A stretch of DNA of 24,567 nucleotides from Devosia sp. (GTDB taxonomy: Bacteria > Pseudomonadota > Alphaproteobacteria > Rhizobiales > Devosiaceae), in assembly GCA_028290245.1 (NCBI GenBank), contig JAQGKG010000490.1, forward strand, positions 1 through 24,567, given 5' to 3'. The notes under the pieces are model-generated. The model was given only the letters and a program-made list of their open reading frames with translations. It did no database searches and was not told where the DNA came from. This document shows, piece by piece, positions 1-7,453 of the stretch. Each line of letters starts with the position of its first letter. Positions within the stretch are counted from its first letter, which is position 1. Position numbers and translations under genes: made by a program.

Positions 1-2
1 TG

Positions 3-785
3 AGCTTTGACTCGGTCAAGCAGCGGCTTGATCGCGAGCAATCGCTGAGCTTCCTCGAATTCAACTACATGATCCTGCAGGCCTATGACTTCGTCGAGCT
101 GAACCGGCGCTACGGCGTACGGCTGCAGATGGGCGGCTCGGATCAGTGGGGCAATATCGTCAACGGCATCGACCTGGGCCATCGTCTCGGCACGCCGCAG
201 CTCTACGCGCTGACCTCGCCGCTGCTGACCACGTCGTCGGGCGTGAAGATGGGCAAATCACTCAATGGCGCCATCTGGCTCAACGCCGACATGCTGTCGG
301 CCTATGACTTCTGGCAGTACTGGCGCAACACCGAGGACGCCGACGTCGAGCGCTTCCTCAAGCTCTACACCACGCTGCCGCTGGACGAAATCTCCCGCCT
401 GACCTCGGGCGACATCAACGAAGCCAAGAAGCGGCTTGCAACCGAAGTCACCGCCATGATCCGCGGCCGTGCTGCGGCCGAGGAGGCCGCCGAAACGGCA
501 CGAGCCACATTCGAGACGGGCGCAATCGACTTGTCGCTGCCGACCGCAACGGTGACACATGCCGAGCTGGCCAATGGCCTCGGCATTCTCGCGGCGCTGG
601 TGACTGCCGGCTTGGCCGGCTCAAACGGCGAAGCCCGCCGCCATATTCAGTCAGGCGCCGTACGGGTCAACGACGCTGTGATCGAAGACGACAAACTCAG
701 CATCGGCGACAACGCCCTGCTCCCTGAAGGCGTCATCAAGCTGTCCGTCGGCAAAAAGCGCCACGCGCTGATTAAGCCGGTTTAG
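3..785 (+). CDS. tyrS: Tyrosyl-tRNA synthetase, 5' end missing
   Basis: Charges tRNA-Tyr with tyrosine in the cytoplasm. The reading frame is open from the first codon in the window (position 3), so the N-terminal part with the HIGH-type signature lies upstream; 260 residues are visible. The stretch around positions 15-90 (VKQRLDREQ, then [15 protein letters not shown]) and the GGSDQWGNI motif near 135-160 are hallmarks of bacterial TyrRS and contribute to tyrosine and ATP binding. The class I catalytic loop KMSKS appears as KMGKS (about 247-261). The C-terminal part (about 590-770, [17 protein letters not shown]) is an S4-type RNA-binding domain that contacts the tRNA. The gene ends just before a strong intrinsic terminator and converges on the AsmA-like gene. 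The family assignment is secure. The internal ATG at 69 is not the real start, because conserved sequence continues upstream of it. Confidence 0.96.
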   Translation, partial: SFDSVKQRLDREQSLSFLEFNYMILQAYDFVELNRRYGVRLQMGGSDQWGNIVNGIDLGHRLGTPQLYALTSPLLTTSSGVKMGKSLNGAIWLNADMLSAYDFWQYWRNTEDADVERFLKLYTTLPLDEISRLTSGDINEAKKRLATEVTAMIRGRAAAEEAAETARATFETGAIDLSLPTATVTHAELANGLGILAALVTAGLAGSNGEARRHIQSGAVRVNDAVIEDDKLSIGDNALLPEGVIKLSVGKKRHALIKPV

Positions 786-805
786 TCGGCATCACTATCA
801 ATTCT

Positions 806-836
806 AAAGGCGCGATCTTCGGATTGCGTCTTTTTT
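806..836 (+). terminator. Intrinsic terminator after tyrS
   Basis: A 12-bp stem (806-817 with 822-833) closes a TTCG tetraloop (818-821), with a C-G closing pair and two G-U wobbles that pair only on the plus strand. A run of six T residues (831-836) follows. It lies 20 bases after the tyrS stop. Its T-run reaches the stop codon of the convergent AsmA-like gene (835-837). Confidence 0.9.
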
Positions 837-3800
837 ATTCCACCGGGGGCTGAGCCTTGGCCCTGAACTCGAACAGCTCGCGGAAGGCGCCCGGGACCAA
901 AGCCGACAGCGGGTTGATGCGGAACGCTGGTTTGTCGAGCGGTCCGTGCACGGCGAAGGTGACGCCGAGCAGCCCCTCGCCTTCGCGTCCGCCGAGCCGT
1001 GGGCCAAGGATGGGGATTTGCTGGAACGCATTATTGAGGCCGAACAGCGGCACGTAGGTTCCCGTGAGGTCATACTGGCGCTGGTCGGTGTAAATATAGC
1101 CGCGCATGGTGCCGCCGACCGTATCGCCGGTCAGCATCGCGTTGGTGACTTCAACACGATCCGAGCGACGCTGGAACTCGACCTGCGCGACGTCGAAGTC
1201 GAGCCGGTTCTGCCGAGCGATCGCGGTGCGCGAATCCGAATGATTGCCCAGCACCTCGGCCACATTGGCTTCATCGACAATGGCAAAATCGCGCATCACC
1301 AACTGTCCGCCTTCGGCATCGAGATCGCTGTCGGTGGTCAGCACCAGATTGCCTGAGCCGCCGGCCAGCTGGGAATAAACCCCTAGCAGGCGCAGGATGG
1401 TCCCGGCATCATTGAAGGCTACCGAAAGCGTGCGGCCGCGCGGGGCCGGATTGGTAGTAACCGAGATGCTATTTCCGTCGCTGAACTGCGCCGTCAGAGC
1501 AGCGCGGCGCATGTCGCCGCCGCGCATCAACAGGTCGAGATCGACGTTGAACGCGGTGGTGGCGTAATAGCCTAGCGCCCTGTCGAGCTTCACCTTCAGC
1601 GATATGCTCTGGTCGAACTGCGTCGACTGTACGCCACCTGCGCCTTCGCCCAGCCCGAAAAACTGCCGCAGCATGGGTTTGAGATCGAGCTGGCTGCCGC
1701 TGATCGCCACGGCATAGCCGCCATCGATAGGTGCCACCTCAAGCTGCGCACTATCGTCCTCACTCAGGCCAAACTGGCTGAAGCTTGCCGCCTGCAGCCC
1801 TTTGGCTTTGTCATAGGTTATATCCCCCTTGGCCCGTACGGTGCCGAACGACAGGTCGATGTCATTGAGCTGGGTGATGTCTTCGCCCGGTGTGACCGTT
1901 GCGCTCAACGTGCCAGGGGTGCCAACAGCCTTGCTGATGCCAATATCTTTGACGGTGAGGGCGGCGTCCTTGAGGTCGACTGCCATTTGCAGGGCACCAT
2001 CAGCCAGGGGCTGCGCCACAAAGCGTACGCGGCCCGACAAAAACTCTGAAACGTCGAACCCCATCTTGGCGAGGTCGGCGACTTCGACGTCGGACGATAG
2101 CCTGAAACTCGGACTGGTGCTCGGCGTGCCGGCAATCTCGATGTCTGCCGGCATGCCGTCGATTTCGGCAGTGCCGCCGAGCTGATATCCATCCTGGTTG
2201 GCGCTGAAGGCCAGTTGGCCATTGCTGATCTGGCGTTCCTCGATCGGCTGGGAGCTGGCGAAATCCGATACCGTGCCATTGACGACATAGTCGAAATCAA
2301 TGGCACGGCCAGCGGCCTCATCTGCAGGCGTAATGGTGGCAACGAGACCGATATCGACCGACCCGGTGACCGCAGCGAGATCAATGGGCAGCTTGGCATC
2401 GTCGACCACGTCTATGTGCTGATCTCTGGCCAAGGCCAACAAGGCTGGGATCGGGGAGGCGATGTCGCCAGAGACTTCGATGATACCGATGGCTGGGTCG
2501 GAGTTGTCCATCACCAGCGCTGGATTGGTCACCCGAATTTCGCCGCCCGCTGTCATCAACCTGCCGCCACCCGCCGAAATCGTGAGGTCTGCATCGTCCA
2601 GTTGCAGCCGGGTTTCGCCATCTATGGCAATAGCAGCCATTTCCGCGGTTGGTGTAACCGCGACGCCGATGCCGGTCATATCAATCTGCATGCTGCCGTC
2701 GGGGAGTGGCTTATCCTCACCCGCGACACCCATCGAGCCGACCGGGAAATGGAAAGCGAGGCGCGCACTGGTTACCATGCCCTCGGTTACATTGCGCACG
2801 AACCAGTTGCGGCTGTCGCGGCCCAGCACATAGGGCCATAGACGCTTGAGATCGTCGGCACTGACGCCCTGCCCGATCATAGCCATGTCGACGCCAAGGC
2901 CCGCCTGCAGCATGTCGACGCGGCCGCTGGCCTCAACCGAACCCTCACCCTTGCGGGCAATCAACCGGTCGATGCCGAGCGCTCCATAAAGCGGCGCCGA
3001 CCAACCCGAGAATTCAACGCTATCCAGCGGTTCAACTGGCGCTTCCATGTCGTCCGGCTGCAGCGCCACATCGCGTGCCTTGAGCGACAGGCCGATGGTC
3101 GGTCCGAAGTGCGGATCAAGACCCATGGCGAAGACGCCGGACAAGTAGGCTTTGCTCTGGCCGATCTGAAGCGCCGATTCTTGAAGGATGAACTGGCCCC
3201 GTTCCGGCTCCCAATTAATATCCATGATCGAGGTGGCAATCGGGAAGTAGTCCGTGCCGATACGCAGTTCGGTGCCGGTCAGGTCGACCTTGAAATGTCC
3301 ATCGACCAGCTTGCCACCAGCTGGCTGGAAGTTGACGTCGATCGATAGTGCGCCTGCGCCCCGCATCGCGGCCATGCCGGTGGAGCTGTCTATGAACGGC
3401 ATTAGGGCCGCAAAATCGATATTTGAAACGTCTGCCTCAAGCCGCGAATTACCCGCATCGTCCACGGTTCGCGACAACCCACCCGTCATTGTGCGACCAC
3501 CCAAGCTGGCCGAAAAAAGGCCATTGGTGTGCAGGCGATCAGGCGTTGGACCGATTTCGAGGTTGATCGCCTCGAAGCGCCGAAACAGCCCATAGACGGC
3601 GTCGATCATGTCCAAGGTGCCGTCACGGACCACCAGCTTGGAGAACCGCCCCTGCGCAGCTTGCTCAACAATGTCGGCTATGCCCTGCTCGCTGGCTTCG
3701 AGATTGTAGATCAGCCAGTCATTGTCGGATCGGAGCACCACCGGTTGCTCGCTGCCGCTGTTGTCCACGCCATTCGACGAGATGGCGATGGCTGGAAAGG

Positions 3801-4320
3801 CATCGTCCCCCTCCTGCACCCGCACAATCGGCACACCGCCCTGCCGGTCTTCCTCCAGCGCGAAACTGGAAATGCGCGGTCCGGAAAGATCCTGCACCAT
3901 CTGAACGCGCGGACGCACAATGGTGATGGTGGCGCCCGGCTGGCCGACCAACGCCCGCACCGGCGAAAAGCCGATCTCCAGCGCCTCCATGCTGACCGTG
4001 GAGCCCGCCTTGCTGTCGGTCAGCGTGACCGGCGTAAACTGGATGACGGGCCAGACCCGATTTTCCAGCGCCAGGTTCATCTCACCCAGCGATAACCTGC
4101 TGGTGGCCGGCAAGGCCGCCTGGATCAACGAGCGCACCGCCTCGCCGCCAAAGGGCAGCCGAACCGGCGTAAACAGCAAGACGATGTAAAGGAGCAGCAG
4201 CAACACACAAGGAATGCCAAGCGCCCACACGGCGAGCTTGGCCGCATGGCGCATAGGGTGCCGCTTGCGCTGTGCAGGCGCTACAATTGGACTATCTCCT
4301 GGAGGGGTTGTTGCGCTCAA
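835..4320 (-). CDS. AsmA/YhdP-family envelope protein (DUF3971-type)
   Basis: A giant inner-membrane-anchored protein of 1161 residues. A single hydrophobic helix (about residues 29-51, rich in L, V and I, followed by FTPVRLPFGG) anchors it. The rest is predicted periplasmic and made of repeated beta-rich stretches, as in the AsmA-like proteins YhdP and TamB. Size, the N-terminal anchor and a C-terminal part with GTYVPLFGLNNAFQQIP and GGREGEGLLGVTF match the DUF3971/AsmA-like C-terminal family. Members of this superfamily are implicated in moving phospholipid between the membranes; that role is inferred here. The start at 4320 is a TTG with only a weak ribosome site; ATG at 4254 (MRHAAKLAV), just before the helix, is an equally good choice. 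It is transcribed away from the peroxiredoxin gene and converges on tyrS. Function in this organism is unknown. Confidence 0.82.
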   Translation of the reverse strand: MSATTPPGDSPIVAPAQRKRHPMRHAAKLAVWALGIPCVLLLLLYIVLLFTPVRLPFGGEAVRSLIQAALPATSRLSLGEMNLALENRVWPVIQFTPVTLTDSKAGSTVSMEALEIGFSPVRALVGQPGATITIVRPRVQMVQDLSGPRISSFALEEDRQGGVPIVRVQEGDDAFPAIAISSNGVDNSGSEQPVVLRSDNDWLIYNLEASEQGIADIVEQAAQGRFSKLVVRDGTLDMIDAVYGLFRRFEAINLEIGPTPDRLHTNGLFSASLGGRTMTGGLSRTVDDAGNSRLEADVSNIDFAALMPFIDSSTGMAAMRGAGALSIDVNFQPAGGKLVDGHFKVDLTGTELRIGTDYFPIATSIMDINWEPERGQFILQESALQIGQSKAYLSGVFAMGLDPHFGPTIGLSLKARDVALQPDDMEAPVEPLDSVEFSGWSAPLYGALGIDRLIARKGEGSVEASGRVDMLQAGLGVDMAMIGQGVSADDLKRLWPYVLGRDSRNWFVRNVTEGMVTSARLAFHFPVGSMGVAGEDKPLPDGSMQIDMTGIGVAVTPTAEMAAIAIDGETRLQLDDADLTISAGGGRLMTAGGEIRVTNPALVMDNSDPAIGIIEVSGDIASPIPALLALARDQHIDVVDDAKLPIDLAAVTGSVDIGLVATITPADEAAGRAIDFDYVVNGTVSDFASSQPIEERQISNGQLAFSANQDGYQLGGTAEIDGMPADIEIAGTPSTSPSFRLSSDVEVADLAKMGFDVSEFLSGRVRFVAQPLADGALQMAVDLKDAALTVKDIGISKAVGTPGTLSATVTPGEDITQLNDIDLSFGTVRAKGDITYDKAKGLQAASFSQFGLSEDDSAQLEVAPIDGGYAVAISGSQLDLKPMLRQFFGLGEGAGGVQSTQFDQSISLKVKLDRALGYYATTAFNVDLDLLMRGGDMRRAALTAQFSDGNSISVTTNPAPRGRTLSVAFNDAGTILRLLGVYSQLAGGSGNLVLTTDSDLDAEGGQLVMRDFAIVDEANVAEVLGNHSDSRTAIARQNRLDFDVAQVEFQRRSDRVEVTNAMLTGDTVGGTMRGYIYTDQRQYDLTGTYVPLFGLNNAFQQIPILGPRLGGREGEGLLGVTFAVHGPLDKPAFRINPLSALVPGAFRELFEFRAKAQPPVE

Positions 4321-4388
4321 TTGCTACCAGGTCGAGGCTTGGCCATGAACTGCTGGCCCCTCAAGAATCAACCGCAGAAGGCGGTCAC

Positions 4389-4417
4389 TTGCCCAATGAT
4401 ACCGGCTGCAATATGGC
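4389..4417 (+). promoter_or_regulatory. Possible promoter of the peroxiredoxin gene
   Basis: TTGCCC (4389-4394) and TATGGC (4412-4417) are separated by 17 bases, resembling alphaproteobacterial housekeeping promoters. They lie about 50 bases before the peroxiredoxin start in the divergent gap of 147 bases. Both hexamers are imperfect, so this is tentative. Confidence 0.3.
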
Positions 4418-4467
4418 ACCGACACCCATGAGAGCCTGAGACTAGCAGGCAAGGAGTAAACATCCTG

Positions 4468-4956
4468 ATGCCGGATTTAACCGAAGGTATTGCAGCGCCT
4501 GACTTCACCCTGCCCCTCGATGACGGCAGCACCTTCCAGCTCTCCGCCGAGCGCAGCCATCCCGTGGTGCTGTACTTCTATCCGCAGGACGATACGACCG
4601 GCTGCAGGAACGAGAACATCGAGTTCTCGGAACTTGCTAGTGCGTTTGCCGCACTCGGTGCGCGGCTTGTCGGCATTTCGCCGGATAGCCTCGACAGCCA
4701 CAGTAAAGTCCGCAAGAAATACAACCTGCAGGTGCCGCTTGCTGCAGACCCAGATCACCTTGCCATCGAGCCGTTCGGCCTGTGGAAGCTGAAAAAGCTC
4801 TATGGCCGCGAATTCATGGGCCTGATCCGCACTTCGTTCATCATCGGAGCCGACGGCCGAGTCGCCCGGATCATCCGCGCTACTCGCGTTCTCGGCCATG
4901 CACAAAACGTGCTCGAAGCGCTGGAAGCGCAACTCGCCATAACCCCGCCCAAATAG
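4468..4956 (+). CDS. bcp: Peroxiredoxin, BCP/PrxQ type, single cysteine
   Basis: Thiol peroxidase of the AhpC/TSA superfamily that reduces hydrogen peroxide and organic peroxides in the cytoplasm. At 162 residues it has the usual length of the bacterioferritin-comigratory-protein group. The active-site signature PxxxTxxC is present as PQDDTTGC (residues 39-46), with the peroxidatic cysteine at C46. No other cysteine exists, so the resolving cysteine found five residues later in E. coli BCP is absent. The enzyme should therefore act as a 1-Cys type and take its second thiol from a partner. The start ATG at 4468 is preceded by AAGGAG at 4451-4456, a slightly long spacing of 11 bases. It is divergent from the AsmA-like gene and followed after 65 bases by the M23 peptidase gene, with which it may be co-transcribed. 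Confidence 0.93.
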   Translation: MPDLTEGIAAPDFTLPLDDGSTFQLSAERSHPVVLYFYPQDDTTGCRNENIEFSELASAFAALGARLVGISPDSLDSHSKVRKKYNLQVPLAADPDHLAIEPFGLWKLKKLYGREFMGLIRTSFIIGADGRVARIIRATRVLGHAQNVLEALEAQLAITPPK

Positions 4957-5021
4957 CCTTTATTAACCACGCCCGGTCATACTTCGCTCAGCATAATTCT
5001 TGCCGTCGCGGAGTTCGTAGC

Positions 5022-6161
5022 GTGCGTAACCAGGCCAATTTCAGGCGCTCCGACGGTCAGCAGGCTTCAGCCCAGAATCGCCCGGGCATTCATCCTGCCC
5101 TGTTCTACGGCATGTTTGCGGTTCTTCTTGCGGGCAACGCGCTCGTCGGCACGGCTTTCTTGCTCGCGCCGGATATCAGCAAATTGCTCAGCGGCCAGAA
5201 CGAGCAGGTCATCGCGGCCTACGAAGACAGAATCGCCCAGTTGCGCGTCGAGGTCGATCGCTTGCATTCGCGCAGCTATGCCCAGGCCGGCGACATGAAC
5301 CTGCAACTGCAGGAATTAGCGCAGCAGCAGGAAGTGCTGCAGGAACAGCATCAACTGGTGCGCGTGCTGGTCGACAAGGCTGGCGAGCTCGGCATCGAAG
5401 CCGCCGCTCCTGCCACCGGCGACATTGCCGACCTGACGCCACTCACCCCCACCGGCAACCCGGACGTCGATGCGACTGCCGCCGCCGTGGCACAGATGAT
5501 GGGCGAAACCCAGTTTGCTATGACCTCCATCGCCGACACCGCAACGCGACGGACCGACGATATCGTCACCGAACTGGATGGCCTTGGCATCCGGATTGAC
5601 CTGCCAGAAACGCTCGATGGAGTTGGTGGGCCACTGCTCCCAGCCGAGGATGGCGAAGAGGCAACGCCGATGATCGACGATGCTAATGCCGTCATGGCTG
5701 CCCTGCTGCGCTACAAGGTAGCGCGCGAAAGCATCGACAGCGCGCCGATCCACATGCCGATATCAGGCAATTTCCGCCAGAGTTCCGGCTTCGGCAATCG
5801 CACTGATCCATTCACCCACGGGCGCGCCTTCCATGCCGGCCTGGATTTCGCAGCCCCCAAGGGCACCACGGTGTTCAGCGCCGGTAAAGGCGTCGTCAGC
5901 TTCGTCGGCACCAAGGCCGGCTACGGCAACGTCGTGGAAGTAACCCACCCAAATGGCCTGCTGACGCGCTATGGGCACTTGTCAGGTTTTCTCAGCGAGG
6001 AAGGCCAGTCGGTAAACACGGGCACACCGATTGCCAAGGTCGGCTCCACCGGCCGTTCCACCGGCCCGCACCTGCATTTCGAGGTTCGCAAGTCCGACGT
6101 AGCGATCAACCCTAAGGCCTTCATCGACGCCGGCAAGCGGCTGCTGGAAATGCTGGGCTGA
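5022..6161 (+). CDS. Membrane-anchored M23 (LytM-type) peptidase
   Basis: Probable periplasmic murein endopeptidase. I choose the GTG at 5022 because GCGGAG (5008-5013) lies 8 bases upstream. A longer frame exists from 4782, but its first 80 codons overlap the peroxiredoxin gene and look non-coding. The 379-residue product has a transmembrane helix (about residues 28-50), a glutamine-rich coiled coil (about 60-125, ending in LQELAQQQEVLQEQHQ), a linker, and a C-terminal LytM domain (about 255-375). The zinc ligands are all present: H271 and D275 in HAGLD, and H350/H352 in HLHFEV. The protein therefore looks catalytically competent, unlike EnvC-type activators, which have lost these residues. 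The anchored coiled coil resembles proteins that recruit or tune amidases, so a link with the nearby amiC is possible but unproven. A two-way terminator follows. Confidence 0.88.
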   Translation: MRNQANFRRSDGQQASAQNRPGIHPALFYGMFAVLLAGNALVGTAFLLAPDISKLLSGQNEQVIAAYEDRIAQLRVEVDRLHSRSYAQAGDMNLQLQELAQQQEVLQEQHQLVRVLVDKAGELGIEAAAPATGDIADLTPLTPTGNPDVDATAAAVAQMMGETQFAMTSIADTATRRTDDIVTELDGLGIRIDLPETLDGVGGPLLPAEDGEEATPMIDDANAVMAALLRYKVARESIDSAPIHMPISGNFRQSSGFGNRTDPFTHGRAFHAGLDFAAPKGTTVFSAGKGVVSFVGTKAGYGNVVEVTHPNGLLTRYGHLSGFLSEEGQSVNTGTPIAKVGSTGRSTGPHLHFEVRKSDVAINPKAFIDAGKRLLEMLG

Positions 6162-6182
6162 TCCCACTCGCAGTCGTTCAAA

Positions 6183-6216
6183 AAGGAAAATCCCCGCTTT
6201 CGCAGGGATTTTCCTT
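6183..6216. terminator. Bidirectional intrinsic terminator between the M23 gene and prfB
   Basis: A perfect 12-bp inverted repeat, AAGGAAAATCCC (6183-6194) with its complement at 6205-6216, surrounds a 10-base spacer. The outer arms are A-rich on the left (AAAAAGG) and T-rich on the right (CCTTT), so it can serve the plus-strand M23 gene and the minus-strand prfB gene, both of which end here. Confidence 0.85.
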
Positions 6217-6238
6217 TGCGAGATGATCGCCAAGCGGC

Positions 6239-7361
6239 CTATTCGGAGACAACATCCGTGGCGACACCAACGCGCTGGGCGAGCGCCGCTTCCATGAAGT
6301 CATCGACATCGCCATCCAGCACCACCGATGGCTGGCCGCTTTCAACGCCGGTCCGAAGATCCTTCACCATCTGGTACGGCTGCAGCACGTAGCTTCGAAT
6401 CTGGTGACCCCAGCCGATCTCGGTCTTGCTAGCCGCCTGGGCGTTGGTCGCCTCTTCGCGCTTTTGCAGTTCGGCCTCGTACAGCCGCGACTTCAGCATG
6501 GCCATCGCCGTTGCACGGTTCTTGTGCTGGCTGCGCTCCTGCTGGCACGCCACGATGATGCCTGATGGCACGTGGGTGATGCGGATAGCCGAGTCCGTGG
6601 TATTGACGTGCTGACCACCGGCGCCTGACGCGCGATAGGTGTCGACCTTGAGGTCGGCTTCGCGGATCTCGATGTCGATGGAATCGTCCACCACCGGGTA
6701 AACCCAGCAGCTCGAAAAGCTGGTGTGGCGGCGAGCTGCCGAATCGTAAGGGCTGATCCGGACCAGCCGATGCACGCCGCTCTCTGTCTTGAGCCAACCA
6801 TAGGCGTTGTGACCCGAAACCTTGATGGTCGCCGACTTGATGCCGGCTTCTTCGCCGTCATGCATTTCCAGCACTTCGACCTTCATCTTCCGGCGCTCGG
6901 CCCAGCGGGTATACATGCGTAGCAGCATGTTGGCCCAATCCTGGCTTTCGGTGCCACCGGCGCCGGAATGGATTTCGACGTAGGCGTCGTTGGCATCGAC
7001 TTCGCCTGACAGCAGCGTCTCGATCTGGCGACGGCGGGCGTCCTGCTTGAGTGCGATCAGCGCGTTTTCAGCGTCCTTGACGATCTCGGCGTCGCCTTCG
7101 GCCTCGCCCATCTCGATCAGTTCGGCATTGTCGCGGATGCCGGCTTCCAGCTCGCGCACTGCCTTGACGGCAACGTCGAGTTCGTCGCGCTCGCGCATTT
7201 TGGCGCGAGCCTTTTCCGGGTCGTTCCAGAAATCGGGAGATTCAGTCTCGGCGGTCAGCGCGTCGCGGCGGAGTTCTGCAGTATCCCAGTCAAAGATGCC
7301 TCCTCAGCAAGGTCAAAACCTGCTCGATTTCGGCGACGGTCTTTTCGATTTCCGTACGCAT
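6239..7361 (-). CDS. prfB: Peptide chain release factor 2, made by programmed +1 frameshift
   Basis: Releases finished proteins at UGA and UAA codons. The gene is in two frames. The first runs from ATG 7361 ([14 protein letters not shown]) to an in-frame TGA at 7292-7290. The second continues from GAC at 7291 to the stop at 6241-6239. Skipping T7292 joins them into a 373-residue protein reading ...LLRRHLDWDTAEL..., the expected RF2 sequence. GGQ, which triggers peptidyl-tRNA hydrolysis, falls at residues 248-250, nearly the E. coli position. The stop-recognition tripeptide SPF is SPY here (in [14 protein letters not shown]), as I recall from alphaproteobacterial RF2. An in-frame ATG pair at 7376/7373 is an alternative start. 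Annotating only from ATG 7198 would lose about 54 residues. It follows the chemoreceptor gene on the same strand, with a strong hairpin between. Confidence 0.96.
7289..7304 (-). promoter_or_regulatory. prfB programmed +1 frameshift site
   Basis: Read on the minus strand: AGGAGG (7304-7299), CAT (7298-7296), CTT (7295-7293), TGA (7292-7290), C (7289). This has the same architecture and spacing as E. coli prfB (AGGGGG, 3 bases, CTT TGA C). The internal Shine-Dalgarno-like hexamer and slippery CTT promote +1 shifting when RF2 is scarce, so RF2 autoregulates its synthesis. The mechanism is established for prfB; its use here is inferred from exact site conservation. Confidence 0.95.
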
Positions 7362-7400
7362 TGTTCTACCCATCATTTGTTCGATGGAGCATGTAGACGA

Positions 7401-7431
7401 GGCCACCGGCAGGATCAACCCGCCAGCGGCC
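7401..7431 (-). promoter_or_regulatory. Strong hairpin between the chemoreceptor gene and prfB
   Basis: Positions 7401-7413 and 7419-7431 form a 13-bp stem with a 5-base loop. Three of the pairs are G-U wobbles that exist only in minus-strand RNA, which argues that the structure acts in the transcript running toward prfB. No T-run follows, so it is not a standard intrinsic terminator. It could be an attenuator, a processing site or an mRNA end stabiliser. Confidence 0.5.
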
Positions 7432-7453
7432 ATGAAGCGTTGCTCGAAGCTGC

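Noticed and set aside
4782..5021. N-terminal extension of the M23 peptidase overlapping the peroxiredoxin gene
   Set aside because: The first 80 codons are rich in Arg, His and Pro, overlap a conserved gene in another frame, and a good ribosome site with GTG exists at 5022.
4957..5021. Possible CtrA site (TTAACC near 4964) between the peroxiredoxin and M23 genes
   Set aside because: Only a half-site is present; the second half at the required spacing is missing.
7290..7292. In-frame TGA in prfB as a sign of a pseudogene or sequencing error
   Set aside because: It sits in an exact programmed frameshift site with AGGAGG and CTT; both frames carry conserved RF2 sequence.
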